From Variovorax paradoxus (GTDB lineage: Bacteria > Pseudomonadota > Gammaproteobacteria > Burkholderiales > Burkholderiaceae_C): a stretch of DNA of 64,000 bases. The first letter of the stretch is position 1; each line of letters opens with the position of its first letter. The position numbers and the translations under genes are program-made. The notes under the pieces are model-generated. The model did not search any database. It worked only from the letters and a program-made list of their open reading frames with translations, and was not told the DNA's origin. The stretch lies in assembly GCF_018614875.1 (NCBI RefSeq), contig NZ_JAGGNW010000009.1, positions 124,001 through 188,000 of the forward strand, read 5' to 3'. Below, piece by piece: positions 17,901-28,059 of the stretch.

Positions 17901-20900
17901 CGGCTGTCGCGGCCTTCGCTGTCGGTGGCACTGGCCACCAGCTCGACCTCGCCGGCTTCCTTGAGCTCGGATTCGCACAGCAGCAGGCCGCGCGCGTCGC
18001 TCTTGCCGCTGCAGACGGTGCCGATGTCCTTGATTTCGGTCTTGTTGTCGTAGGTGTAGAAGCCGCCCACCATGCGCTTGCGGCTGGTGGTGGTGATGCG
18101 CGCCACGGCGCGCACGTTGAGCGTGACGCCGGCCTGGGGCTTGCCCGCCAGGTCGAGCGCGAGCGCCTGGTACTTGAGCTTCTGGCTGGTCGAGACCCAG
18201 CCCTCGGTCTTGATGCCGGCAATCACCGAGGCGGGCCACAGCGTCTGCGTGCTGCGGATGGTCTGCACCTCGCCGTTCGGGTCGGCATACGTGGCTTCCA
18301 GCAGCAGCTCGCGCGCGGCCTTGACCTTGGGCACCTTGTCGATCGTGACCTTGCCGGCGCCGTCCTTGTTCAGCGTGAGCGGCAGCTTGTCGGCGATCAC
18401 GCGGGTGTCGCTGGCGCTGTTGATGTCTTCCTCGCCGGAGGCGGCGTCGGCGGCGACCGCGGCGGGTGCCTGCGAACCGTCGGGCTGCACGCGCGGCGGG
18501 TTGAAGCTGAAGGCGTCGTGGTCGGCAAAGCCCAGGCTCTTGCCGCGCACCATGGCCGACACGCGCACCGGCAGGTTGGCGGCGCCACCGCCGGCCACGT
18601 AGTTGATCTGCACGTCGGTCGGCACGCTGGTGGCGGCCACCAGCGGCTTCTTGTCCGTGGGTGCGATGCGGCCTTCGAGCACGGGCAGGCGGAATTCCTC
18701 GACACGGAACTGGCCGGTGGAGAAATTGCGGTCGTAGTCGCTGTCGCCGCCTTCTTCCGAGTCGCCGCTGTTGGCGTCCTTGCCCTTGCCGGTGCGCAGC
18801 ATGACTTCGTACATGCCGAGCTTTGCGGCCGGGGGAATGGCGAAGGTGTTCTCCGCGCTCAGGCCGCCGGTCGGCGTCTTGCGCCAGGCCAGCGGCTGCG
18901 TGAAGCGCTGGCCGCTGCCGGTGTGGGTGACCACCAGCGTGTCGGGCCGGTTCTCGGGCAGGCCGAACCCCTTGCTGGTCTGGGTGCGGATCAGGTGCTT
19001 CATCGACACCTTCTCGCCGGCGCGCAGCAAGGTGCGGTCGAAGATGGTGTGGGCCACGCGGTCGGGCTCGGGCTGCAGGCTGGTGGGCACGTTGAAGCGC
19101 CAGGGCTCGATGCCGCGCTGCCAGTCGCTCCAGGTGAAGGCCAGGTCCTCGACGCCCTTGTCGTCCTTGGCGCGGGCGCTGACGAACCAGGCCCCCGCGT
19201 TGTATTCGTCCGGCCCGTTGCAGTTGGGCGCCTCGGGCGCGACGCCCGCCAGCATGACGACGCCGTTGGCGTCGGTGGTGCCCGATGCAACGGCGGCGCC
19301 GCGGCAGTCGGACACACGCACCTGGGCGTTCGGCACTACCTTGCCCTTGTCGAGCGTGGTGACCCAGGCCATCGAGTTCTCGCGGCCGAGCTTGAAGTGC
19401 ACGGCAAGGTTGGTGGCCAGCGCGGTGGTGCGCACGTACATCGTGCGGCTGGCGCCGTAGCGCTCGTCGAGCAGCGCGTCGCCGAGCTTCTGCGAAGCGA
19501 TCTCGAGCACGTGGAAGCCGGGCGTCAGCGGAATGCCGATGACCTCGAAGGGCCGCGGATCGCCACTCTCGGCCTTGGGCATGTCGAGCGCCTTTACGCC
19601 GGGCTGGCCCGCGAGAAGCGACAGCATTCGGCTTTGCACGCGGCTGCGCTCGCTGGACTCGATGACGGCGGGCAGCGCGCCCTTGATGTCCTTGCGCGCC
19701 TGCTCGCGGCTCACGGTGTAGTCGTCGTAGCGGCGCACCTTGCGGAACCACGCGATGATCTCGGCATCGGTCTTCGGGTTCATGTCGCTGACCTTGCCGG
19801 GGGTCAGCGCCTGCACCATCAGCGCGGGTTCCACGCGCCGCACGGTCACCGGCATCATGGCCGGAGTGCCGGGTTCGGCCAGCCGCTCGACCACGCCGAA
19901 AGGCGAGGCCGCGAACTTGGCCAGCGGCGGCATGGCGCCGGTCGCCACCTTCAGCGGAAAGCTGTCGGGCGAAGCCAGCGGCCGGCCTGAGGCATCCTCG
20001 AACTTCGCGGGCAGCTCGATGGTGTACTTGGTGTCTTCCGCGAGCGGCGGGCCGAAGCTCGCGGCGCTGACCACGTCGTCCTCGCTGGGCGTGCCGCCGT
20101 CGTTCTCGAGCGTGGCGGCGATCGACTTGCCGCCGCCCTTGAGCTGGATCTGCGAGGCCATCTTGCGCGTGACCGGCGCATTGAACTGCAGCCGCATCGG
20201 CCGCAGCGGCAGGCAGGCGGCCTGGGCGTTCTCGCGCTCGCAGGTGAAAGACACCGCGAAAGGTTCGCGCACCTGAAAGCTCAGGCGGCGCTCCACATTG
20301 TTGGCCACGCCCGAGGGGGTGGCCACGCCCTTGCCGTAGACGATCTGCACCTTGCTGCCCGGCGTGAGCGTGCGATTGCATTGCAGCGCAATGAAGCGCA
20401 GCGGGTCCTTGGCTGCTTCCGTCTCCCGGCCGAAGGCCTTGAGGAGCCCCGCGCGCTGCTCGCCTTCGAGCAGCCTGACCGGAATGCGCTCGCCGATGCC
20501 GTCGGCCGCGCACCAGACGTTCTGGCGCACGCTCTCCGCGGTGGCCGCGCCGTTGAGCTCGAGCATGAACATCTGCTGCTCGTCGATCCGGCCATAGCTG
20601 CCCGGCATGAAATTGCGCACGAACGGTCCACCGCTATTGAATTGATAGCGATCGGGGCCGGTCAGCTCGCCGCCTGAACCGGACTTGAAAGTGGGAATCC
20701 GCGTGACGGTGCAGCGCACGCCGGGCGGCAGGTCGTTCTCGAAGTCGTAGACCCAGGCCTTCGCATCGGTCCAGCGGCCGGTGCCCTTGGCGGCTTGCGC
20801 GTCGGTGCAGCTCACGGCAAGAGGCGCGGGCGCCTTCGGGTCGCCGAAATTGACCGCGGGCTGGTCGAACTTGGCGACCACCTGTCGTACGCGCGCCACT

Positions 20901-21010
20901 TCGCCCTGCGGGGTCAGGCTGGTGATCTGGAGCGCGAGGACCGGGCCCGTGAAAAAGGCGCTGCCGGCCAAAAGCAATGCTGGAATCGTTCTTTTCAATT
21001 TTTTCTCCAC
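14963..21010 (-). CDS. Bacterial alpha-2-macroglobulin family protein with intact thioester motif
   Basis: A 2015-residue secreted protein. A Sec signal (about residues 1-27, ending GPVLA) lacks a lipobox, unlike E. coli YfhM. Successive beta-rich MG domains follow, with an MG2 region around 640-760 and the A2M core. The thioester CLEQ is intact at Cys1520-Gln1523 and is followed by the helical TED region and a receptor-binding-like C-terminus. The protein is longer than YfhM (about 1650). These proteins trap attacking proteases in the periplasm and work with PBP1C. The first codon here is GTG at 21010; a TTG at 20998, with GGTGGAG six bases before it, gives a cleaner signal peptide (MKRTIPALLL) and may be the real start. 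Confidence 0.93.
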   Translation of the reverse strand: MEKKLKRTIPALLLAGSAFFTGPVLALQITSLTPQGEVARVRQVVAKFDQPAVNFGDPKAPAPLAVSCTDAQAAKGTGRWTDAKAWVYDFENDLPPGVRCTVTRIPTFKSGSGGELTGPDRYQFNSGGPFVRNFMPGSYGRIDEQQMFMLELNGAATAESVRQNVWCAADGIGERIPVRLLEGEQRAGLLKAFGRETEAAKDPLRFIALQCNRTLTPGSKVQIVYGKGVATPSGVANNVERRLSFQVREPFAVSFTCERENAQAACLPLRPMRLQFNAPVTRKMASQIQLKGGGKSIAATLENDGGTPSEDDVVSAASFGPPLAEDTKYTIELPAKFEDASGRPLASPDSFPLKVATGAMPPLAKFAASPFGVVERLAEPGTPAMMPVTVRRVEPALMVQALTPGKVSDMNPKTDAEIIAWFRKVRRYDDYTVSREQARKDIKGALPAVIESSERSRVQSRMLSLLAGQPGVKALDMPKAESGDPRPFEVIGIPLTPGFHVLEIASQKLGDALLDERYGASRTMYVRTTALATNLAVHFKLGRENSMAWVTTLDKGKVVPNAQVRVSDCRGAAVASGTTDANGVVMLAGVAPEAPNCNGPDEYNAGAWFVSARAKDDKGVEDLAFTWSDWQRGIEPWRFNVPTSLQPEPDRVAHTIFDRTLLRAGEKVSMKHLIRTQTSKGFGLPENRPDTLVVTHTGSGQRFTQPLAWRKTPTGGLSAENTFAIPPAAKLGMYEVMLRTGKGKDANSGDSEEGGDSDYDRNFSTGQFRVEEFRLPVLEGRIAPTDKKPLVAATSVPTDVQINYVAGGGAANLPVRVSAMVRGKSLGFADHDAFSFNPPRVQPDGSQAPAAVAADAASGEEDINSASDTRVIADKLPLTLNKDGAGKVTIDKVPKVKAARELLLEATYADPNGEVQTIRSTQTLWPASVIAGIKTEGWVSTSQKLKYQALALDLAGKPQAGVTLNVRAVARITTTSRKRMVGGFYTYDNKTEIKDIGTVCSGKSDARGLLLCESELKEAGEVELVASATDSEGRDSRAASSVYVTKQGELWFGGEDNDRIDVLPEKKSYQPGEVAKFQVRSPFRFATALVSVEREGIIETHVVQLDGKDPTVSLQVRPEWGPNAYVSVLALRGRLREVPWYSFFTWGFKAPREWWTAFWYEGKEYVAPTAMVDLSKPAYRLGMAEIRVGTRAHQIDVTVTSDKPSYPVRGKAQITISAKLPDGKPAAGAEVALAAVDQALLELMPNDSWSLLNAMLQRRSWGVATSTAQMEIVGRRHYGRKAVPAGGGGGKGQTRELLDTLLLWNPKVVLDANGQAVVTVPLNDALTTFRIVAVADSGTSLFGTGQASIQATQDLQIISGLPPLVREDDQFRAQITLRNTTQKPMKVEATPRATLLTLEPQTVDIPAGEAREVAWTVTAPAQLAQTRAEAILWEIEAKDTLGGAQGARDALKVRQRIVPSVPLTVQQATLVQLDGPFTIDVAPPADALPGRGGLKLSLQPRLAEGLPGVRDWFANYPFSCLEQKTSKSVGLRDAKMWQGVLAQLPTYLDSDGLASYFPPRDGESNRGSDILTSYLLAATHEAAALNPAFALPDAARAPMESGLIAFVEGRIQREFWSPRKDLDVRKLAALEALSRYGTAKGSMLGSITIAPNQWPTSAVIDWLNILKRVQDVPQRQQRLDEANNVLKARLSYQGTKLVFSTEQDDYWWWLMTNGDVNTARLLLSVMDDPAWKDDIGKLANGFIGRQQNGAWHTTTANLWGGLALEKFSKVFESTPVAGVTAATLGAVKAQVDWRNVERVKTTDAAGAPNQSTFFGAPASPGNLKNNTVFLPWAASPAGTPVRDTLLVTQQGSGKPWLTMQSIAAVQLKAPFAAGYAIKKTITPVEQATAGKYTRGDVLRVTIEVNASTDMTWVVVSDPVPGGATILGTGLGRDSQIATQGERKSGAGWLAFEERSFEAFRSYYEYLPKGVAKIEYTVRLNNVGDFALPPSRVEAMYAPEMFGETPNARVKVEAAK

Positions 21011-21149
21011 CTGAAAGCAGCGCGCAGCGTAGCCGATTTGAATGGCGCGCCGGCGGTGCCAGGCGTCATATGCCTCGGCCGCTCTTCATACAATCGGCAC
21101 TGTCGTGCGTGCGCCGCGCGGACCGCCACCAAGACCTCGCCGCCGACCG

Positions 21150-22292
21150 ATGAAACGCTACTGGGAAATAGACGCCTTGCGCGGGCTGATGCTCGTGCTG
21201 ATGACCGTCACCCATCTTCCGACCCGGCTCACCGACCCGCTGGGCCAGCCCTTCGGCTTCGTTTCGGCCGCGGAAGGCTTCGTGCTGCTGTCGGCCTTCG
21301 TGGCCGGGCTGGTCTACAGCCGCATCGGCTACGTGCGCGGCGTCGACCCGATGCGCCAGGCCTTCTGGCGGCGCGTGCTCAAGGTGTACCTGTGCCAGGC
21401 GGCGATCCTGCTGTTCCTGTTCACTGTCATTGCCGCGCTCGGGCTGCACGTCGACCAGCCCGCGGTGAAGAACCTGGTGTCCTACTACCTGGCCGAGCCG
21501 CGCGACGGATTTCTTTTCGGGCTGCTGCTGATCTATGAACCCGCGCTGCTCGACATCCTGCCGATGTACATCTTCTTCATGCTGATGAGCCCGTGGGTAC
21601 TGGCCTTTGCCATGCGGCATGGCTGGTCGCTGGTGATGGGCGCCAGCGTCGCCTTGTGGGCGCTGGCGCAATTCGGCCTGAGCGAATGGATCTACGAACT
21701 GGCGGTGCATCGTCTGGGCCTGCCGGTCCCGTTCCAGGAAATGGGCGCTTTCAACACCTACGCCTGGCAGTTCCTGTGGTTTGCGGGCCTGTGCCTCGGC
21801 GCCAGCCGCAACATGCCCGATGCGCGGCCGCTGCGCTTTCCGGCCTGGCTGTGGGGGCCTGCATTGGCCATCGCGCTCTATGGCTTCTGGTGGCGCCACC
21901 ATGGCATCAACGGCCAGGCGCCGTTCGGCGGCGACGTGGAAATGAACCTGCTGTTCGACAAGTGGCAGCTGGGGCCGCTGCGCCTGGTGAACCTGGTGGC
22001 GCTGGGCATCCTGGCGGTGCGCTTCGGGCCGGGGCTCATGCGCAGGATTCCGCGCCTGCACTGGCTCGAGGCCATGGGCGCGGCCTCGCTGCCGGTGTTC
22101 TGCGCGCACCTGGTGGCGGTGCTGCTGGTGCTCGCCTTCTACGGCGACAGCCAGACCGCGCGGCCCTGGTGGGGCGACGGCCTGCTGCTGCTGACGGTGT
22201 TTGCGGGCATGTACGCGGTGGCGCGCTTCACGCGCGGGGCCGACCTGCCGCCGCCGGCGGAAGACGTGCCCACAGAAACCGCACGGGCCTGA
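21150..22292 (+). CDS. OpgC domain-containing membrane acyltransferase
   Basis: A 380-residue protein with about ten membrane segments. It opens YWEIDALRGLMLVLMTVTHLP, the OpgC/acyltransferase-3 signature with Arg and His near the first membrane segment, and continues LLSAFVAGLVYSRIGY, typical of the OpgC C-terminal-domain family. In enterobacteria OpgC transfers succinyl groups to osmoregulated periplasmic glucans. A cyclic beta-1,2-glucan synthase lies at 39357-47543, so the glucan it makes is a possible acceptor; that link is inference. It is divergent from the macroglobulin gene. Confidence 0.85.
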   Translation: MKRYWEIDALRGLMLVLMTVTHLPTRLTDPLGQPFGFVSAAEGFVLLSAFVAGLVYSRIGYVRGVDPMRQAFWRRVLKVYLCQAAILLFLFTVIAALGLHVDQPAVKNLVSYYLAEPRDGFLFGLLLIYEPALLDILPMYIFFMLMSPWVLAFAMRHGWSLVMGASVALWALAQFGLSEWIYELAVHRLGLPVPFQEMGAFNTYAWQFLWFAGLCLGASRNMPDARPLRFPAWLWGPALAIALYGFWWRHHGINGQAPFGGDVEMNLLFDKWQLGPLRLVNLVALGILAVRFGPGLMRRIPRLHWLEAMGAASLPVFCAHLVAVLLVLAFYGDSQTARPWWGDGLLLLTVFAGMYAVARFTRGADLPPPAEDVPTETARA

Positions 22293-22313
22293 GCGCGCGC
22301 AGCCTGGGGCGAG

Positions 22314-23045
22314 TCAGGGACTCGGAAGATGGGTCGCGATGATTGATTGCCAGAGCCGGTAGCCTTCGTCGGTCATGTGCAGCCTGTCGCTCCTGAACAG
22401 TTCCGGCCGCGGCCGGCCGTCGGTGCCGAGCATGGGCGTGAAGACGTCGATGTATTCGCTGTCGGGCAGCCGGTTGAGGTAGGCCGAGATCACGTTGTTG
22501 GCTTCGCGGATCTGCGGCATCAGGTGCTCGCGCGAGGGGCTCGGCTTGATCGAGATGAAGCTGATGCGCGTGTTCGGCAGCTCGGCGCGCACTGCGTTGG
22601 CAAAGCGCGCAAAGCTCTCGAGCACCTGCAGCGGCGTGCGGCCTTCGGCCAGGTCGTTGTCGCCGGCGTACACCAGCACCTGCCGCGGCTTGTAGCGCAC
22701 CACCAGGTCGCGCGCGAACAGGCTGCAGTCGGCCAGGGTCGAACCGCCGAAGCCGCGGTTCACGATGCCGGGCACCTGGCGGAAATCCTGCCCCAGGCCC
22801 TTCCACATGCGCACGGTGGAACTGCCCACGAACACCACGCCGCCGGGGGCCGGGAACTGCTGCTGGTCGGCCCGGAAGAAGGCGGCCAGCTCGTCGTGCC
22901 AGCGCGCCTTGGCCGCGAGGTATTCGGAAGAGCCATCGGCCGCTGTGCCGTCCAGCGGTTCGTAGGGCAGGACGGCGTTGTGGTTCTGGGCCTGCGAGGC
23001 GAGTGCGGCGGTCAGCAGCAGCGCCGCGGCCAGGGCGGTTTTCAT
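22314..23045 (-). CDS. Exported SGNH/GDSL hydrolase
   Basis: A 243-residue protein with a signal peptide (about residues 1-20, ending ALASQAQN). The SGNH blocks are visible: VVFVGSSTVRMWKGL carries the nucleophile Ser (block I), GFGGSTLADC the Gly, VYAGDNDLAEGR the Asn (block III) and DRLHMTDEGY the Asp/His pair (block V). It is therefore a complete esterase or lipase-like catalytic set, predicted to act in the periplasm or outside. I chose ATG 23045 because it begins the signal peptide. It converges with the OpgC gene. Confidence 0.92.
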   Translation of the reverse strand: MKTALAAALLLTAALASQAQNHNAVLPYEPLDGTAADGSSEYLAAKARWHDELAAFFRADQQQFPAPGGVVFVGSSTVRMWKGLGQDFRQVPGIVNRGFGGSTLADCSLFARDLVVRYKPRQVLVYAGDNDLAEGRTPLQVLESFARFANAVRAELPNTRISFISIKPSPSREHLMPQIREANNVISAYLNRLPDSEYIDVFTPMLGTDGRPRPELFRSDRLHMTDEGYRLWQSIIATHLPSP

Positions 23046-23240
23046 CGAAGGCATCGGAGGAAAGACGGAACGCAAATCGGATCGTATCCGCGGATTGTGG
23101 GGCATGAAGCATCGGCCCGAAGGCAACCCCGCCGCGCCATCCGGGCCCGCGACAGCCCCCGCCCGGCGCCCTCAGGAAACATTCCGCAACGTATACTGCC
23201 TCGCAAAATCGGAGCGGAGCGCACAACGTGCGGGCGGGGA

Positions 23241-23777
23241 ATGAAGCAAATTGCGGTCGTTGTCGCGCTCTGCGTGGGCGCGTGGTACTTTTTCATCGGC
23301 GGGCGCAAGCTCGACGAGGCCATGGTGCGCAAGTACTACGAGAAAGAGGCGCACGCGATCTATTCGCGCGATGCCGAGCAGCTGTGCAAGCAGCTCAGCA
23401 AGAAGGCCGTCATCCAGAGCAAGACGATCATGATGGGCCGCACGCAGGAGACCACCAGCGACCGCGAGCAGGCCTGCGAATCCGCGCGCAAGACTTTCAA
23501 GATGTTCGAGTCGGTGGGTGAGCGCATGGGCGGCATCCTCACCATCGAATACGAGTACCACATCGACAGCGTCGAGATCGCGAGCGACCGCAAGAGCGCC
23601 ACCGTCGAAGGCACCAGCGTGCTGAAGATGGGCGAGGCGGCCATGCAGTTCAAGAGCAGCTTCACGCAGCGGCTGGAGCGCGAGCTGGGCCAGATGCGGC
23701 TCGTGCGCGGCGACGACGTCACGGTGGTGCGCATGGGCGGGCGCGGCGCCATGAGCCAGGGCGACTTCTTCAAGTAG
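23241..23777 (+). CDS. Uncharacterised anchored protein
   Basis: A 178-residue protein of no family I recognise. An N-terminal hydrophobic segment (residues about 4-20) serves as a signal anchor. Residues about 25-110 are helical and charged, with LDEAMVRKYYEKEAHAIYSRDA and two Cys, and the C-terminal half reads as beta-strands (a pattern of an NTF2/SnoaL-like fold, low certainty). It is purine-rich upstream of the ATG (GGGCGGGGA). It is cotranscribed with the next gene (18-base gap) and divergent from the SGNH hydrolase. Confidence 0.75.
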   Translation: MKQIAVVVALCVGAWYFFIGGRKLDEAMVRKYYEKEAHAIYSRDAEQLCKQLSKKAVIQSKTIMMGRTQETTSDREQACESARKTFKMFESVGERMGGILTIEYEYHIDSVEIASDRKSATVEGTSVLKMGEAAMQFKSSFTQRLERELGQMRLVRGDDVTVVRMGGRGAMSQGDFFK

Positions 23778-23795
23778 CACGCAGGCGCCGCCATC

Positions 23796-25100
23796 ATGAT
23801 CGTCAAGGATTCGCTGCCGCTCCCGCCGCCTTTCTGGCACCGCCTCAACAGCTTTTTCGCGTTTCCGTTCCAGCTGCGGCCGCTGATGTACGGCCTGGTG
23901 CTTGCCTTCTGCAGCTTGCTGTTCGAGGCCATTCCCTTTCTGCACCCGGTGCTGTCGCTGGTGGTGATCGAACTGGGCATCGTGCTGGCGGCCAGCCGCT
24001 ATGGCTTCAAGGTTACCGCGCTCGGTTCGCGCGGGATCTGGCGCTCGGCCGATTTTCCGCGCGAGCTCAATGAAGACTGGGTCAACCTGCCGTGGAAGCT
24101 GTTTGCCATTTCGGTGGTGCAGGGCGCGCTGATCGGCTGGCTGGCGTGGTTCGAGCCGGTGCTGGGCACGGTGGCGCTGTTCGTGGTGTCGTTCACCTTT
24201 CCGGCCGCGATGATCGTGCTGGTGCAGTCGGGCAGCTTCTTCCAGGCCATGAACCCCGGCTACGTGATGGATGCGATGCGCATCATCGGCTGGCCCTATG
24301 CGCTGCTGTGCTTCTTCCTGTTCCTGCTGAGCACGGGCGCGCAGGTCGCCATCGGCCTGCTGCTGCCGATGATCGACGGCCTCATCGTGCTGCCGATCGC
24401 CAATTTCGCGTTCATCTACTTCGGATGGGTGATGTCGAGCCTGCTGGGCTATGTGATGTACCAGCATCACGACGCTTTCGGCATCGACCTGCTGCCCGGC
24501 GGCGGCGTGGACGACGGCGCGCCGGTGGACCGCCGCACGCCCGAGCAGATCGCCGCGCAGCGCACCGATGCCGAAGCGGCGCAACTGGTGACCGACGGCG
24601 ACGTGGCCGGCGCCCTTGGCTTGGCCTACGAGGCGCAGCGCGTGGCATCGGCCGACGACCTGGCGGCGCAGCGCCGCTACCACCGCGTGCTGCTGCTTGT
24701 GCCCGACAAGGCGTCCACCCTGCTCGACCACGCGCGCCGCTTCATTCCATTGCTGCTGCGGCGCGACCTTGCGTCCGAGGCGCTCAAGGTCTTCAAGGCC
24801 TGCCGCGAGAAGGACAAGGCTTTCGCGCTCGACGACGCACCCACGGTCATGACGCTGGCCAAGGCCGAATGGCGCAACGGCGACGCGCATGCCGCGCTGG
24901 CGCTGCTGTCGGGTTTCGACCGGCGTTTTCGCGGCCATGCGGCCATTCCGCAAGCCTATGAACTGGCGGCCAGGGTGCTGGTGCAGGGGCTCGGCCGCGC
25001 CGACATGGCACAGCCGATTTTGACCACGCTCGAATCGCGTTTTCCCGACAGCGAGCAGACGCAGGAAGTGCGCTGGCTGCTGCGGCCCACGGCCTCCTGA
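23796..25100 (+). CDS. Uncharacterised inner-membrane protein with TPR-like cytoplasmic domain
   Basis: A 434-residue protein. Residues about 25-230 hold four to six membrane segments, including the paired run LLCFFLFLLSTGAQVAIGLLLP, resembling DUF4013-like multi-pass regions. Residues about 255-430 form an alpha-helical solvent-exposed domain with repeat-like units (YHRVLLLVPDKASTLLDHAR and later AKAEWRNGDAHAALALLSGF), suggestive of tetratricopeptide folds. No catalytic motif is evident. The pair with the preceding anchored protein suggests a membrane complex; the convergent rhomboid gene also ends in a helical repeat domain. Confidence 0.78.
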   Translation: MIVKDSLPLPPPFWHRLNSFFAFPFQLRPLMYGLVLAFCSLLFEAIPFLHPVLSLVVIELGIVLAASRYGFKVTALGSRGIWRSADFPRELNEDWVNLPWKLFAISVVQGALIGWLAWFEPVLGTVALFVVSFTFPAAMIVLVQSGSFFQAMNPGYVMDAMRIIGWPYALLCFFLFLLSTGAQVAIGLLLPMIDGLIVLPIANFAFIYFGWVMSSLLGYVMYQHHDAFGIDLLPGGGVDDGAPVDRRTPEQIAAQRTDAEAAQLVTDGDVAGALGLAYEAQRVASADDLAAQRRYHRVLLLVPDKASTLLDHARRFIPLLLRRDLASEALKVFKACREKDKAFALDDAPTVMTLAKAEWRNGDAHAALALLSGFDRRFRGHAAIPQAYELAARVLVQGLGRADMAQPILTTLESRFPDSEQTQEVRWLLRPTAS

Positions 25101-25118
25101 GTTCCAGTTGCGGCCTGC

Positions 25119-26597
25119 CTAGGCGCGCTCGAGGGCGCGCGTCACCATGTCGTTGGGCGCGAGCCGCAGCAGATGCGGCAGCCAGCCGACGGCCATGTCG
25201 CGCTCGCCCGCATGCAGCAGGCCGTTGGCGCAGACCGACAGCGTGTCGGCCAGTTCCGGATGGTCGGGCGCGATTTTCAGCAGCACGCGGCACAGCTTGT
25301 CGGCGTCCTGGAACTGGCGCGCGCGCGTGAAGCGCCGCGCAAGGCGGGCCATGTCGTCGGGCTTCAGGCGCGCGCCCGGCTTGGCCTGGTCGAGGTAGGT
25401 CATGTAGCTGGCGTGCTGCAGGGCCAGGGTGTCCGCGTCGGTGGCCGGCAAGCGGAAGATGCGGCGCGCGGCCTGGTGGAAGTCCTCGCCCGCGGGCTGC
25501 AGCCGCGCGGTGTTGAACCAGGCGCGCAGCGTGTCGGTGTCGCCGGGGCGCAAGGCAACGGCGGCACGCCACTCGGCCGTGGCCGCCTCGAACTTCATGG
25601 CGGCGCCGAGCCGGCGTGCCGCGGCCACGTGGCGCTCGAACTCGCCGCTGTCGGTCGATTGCTCGGATGCGACAACCTCCGGCGTCTTCACGCGGTGCAG
25701 CGCCATGGCGCCGGCCATCAGCGCGGCCCCGGTCAGAAGGCCGCCCAGGTGCGCCATGTAGGCGATGCCCTGGCCGCCCACCAGATGCTGCAGCAGCTCG
25801 TTGGCAATCCAGGCCGGCAGCAGCAGCAGGGCCGGCGCCGTGACGTAGTTGAAATAGAAGAAGAGCTGGTAGAAGAACCGGATGCGCCGCAGCCGGTACA
25901 TGACGGCGTACATGCCCATCAGCGCCGAGATCGCGCCCGAGGCGCCCACCCCGAAGCCGACCTGGTCGGCGTAGGCCCAGCCGGCCAGCGCCGAGGCGCC
26001 GACAGCGCCCAGCAGGTAGAAGGCGAGGTAGGTGGCCCGGCCCAAAGCCAGTTCGACCGAGAAGCCGAACAGGAACAGGAACAGCATGTTGCCCAGCAGG
26101 TGGCCGGTGCTGCCATGCAGGAAGGCGGCGGTGATCCAGGTCCAGGGCTTGGCGCTGGCGCCGTTTGCGTAGTCCTGCGCCCACCGTTCGGTGAACGGCG
26201 CGGGCAGCATGGCCTCGTACTGCCGGCGGTCGCGCTTCCATTCGCCGTACTGCGGGTTGGTGGGCGTGATGACTTCGTCGGCCTGCAGCTTCTGCAGGAA
26301 CTTCTTGTCGTTCTGCAGGCCTTCGAGCAGCTGCGGATAGGTTTCCTCGTGCGGCAGCATGCGCCGGGCCAGCTTGCCGCGCTTCGGGTCCGTCTTTTCC
26401 AGCCATTCCACGAAGGGCGGCAGCTCCAGCGCGGGCAGGGTGCTGTTCACGTAGTAGTGGGCGGCGCGCTCGCGCGCGCTCTCTTCGCTGCTCTGCGGTC
26501 CCCACCACACGATCATGTTCACGAGGATCAGCAGCACCGTCATCCACGGTGGATTGCGCCAGCTCGGTTTGTTCTCGAGCGGGATGGCGTAGAACAA
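25119..26597 (-). CDS. Rhomboid family intramembrane serine protease with helical C-terminal extension
   Basis: A 492-residue protein, much longer than the minimal rhomboid fold (about 180-280). The first membrane segment is followed by a roughly 130-residue soluble insert (40-170) and then the six-helix rhomboid core. The catalytic Ser220 is in VGASGAIS, and His283 is in AHLGGLLTGA, forming the Ser-His dyad. Residues about 325-490 are helical and TPR-like (LCRVLLKIAPDHPELADTL). Rhomboids cleave transmembrane proteins within the inner membrane. It is convergent with the preceding membrane gene and lies 15 bases downstream of argH on the same strand. Confidence 0.92.
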   Translation of the reverse strand: MFYAIPLENKPSWRNPPWMTVLLILVNMIVWWGPQSSEESARERAAHYYVNSTLPALELPPFVEWLEKTDPKRGKLARRMLPHEETYPQLLEGLQNDKKFLQKLQADEVITPTNPQYGEWKRDRRQYEAMLPAPFTERWAQDYANGASAKPWTWITAAFLHGSTGHLLGNMLFLFLFGFSVELALGRATYLAFYLLGAVGASALAGWAYADQVGFGVGASGAISALMGMYAVMYRLRRIRFFYQLFFYFNYVTAPALLLLPAWIANELLQHLVGGQGIAYMAHLGGLLTGAALMAGAMALHRVKTPEVVASEQSTDSGEFERHVAAARRLGAAMKFEAATAEWRAAVALRPGDTDTLRAWFNTARLQPAGEDFHQAARRIFRLPATDADTLALQHASYMTYLDQAKPGARLKPDDMARLARRFTRARQFQDADKLCRVLLKIAPDHPELADTLSVCANGLLHAGERDMAVGWLPHLLRLAPNDMVTRALERA

Positions 26598-26612
26598 GCG
26601 GGGCCTTGGGCG

Positions 26613-28010
<1,398 letters not shown>

Positions 28011-28059
28011 GGGAGCCGTGCCAGGGGCAATAATGGGATGGTTACCCAATGTATCTGTG

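Noticed and set aside
15755..19990. A 1400-codon open frame antisense to the alpha-2-macroglobulin gene.
   Set aside because: Same high-GC shadow effect; low-complexity composition, no motifs, no ribosome site.
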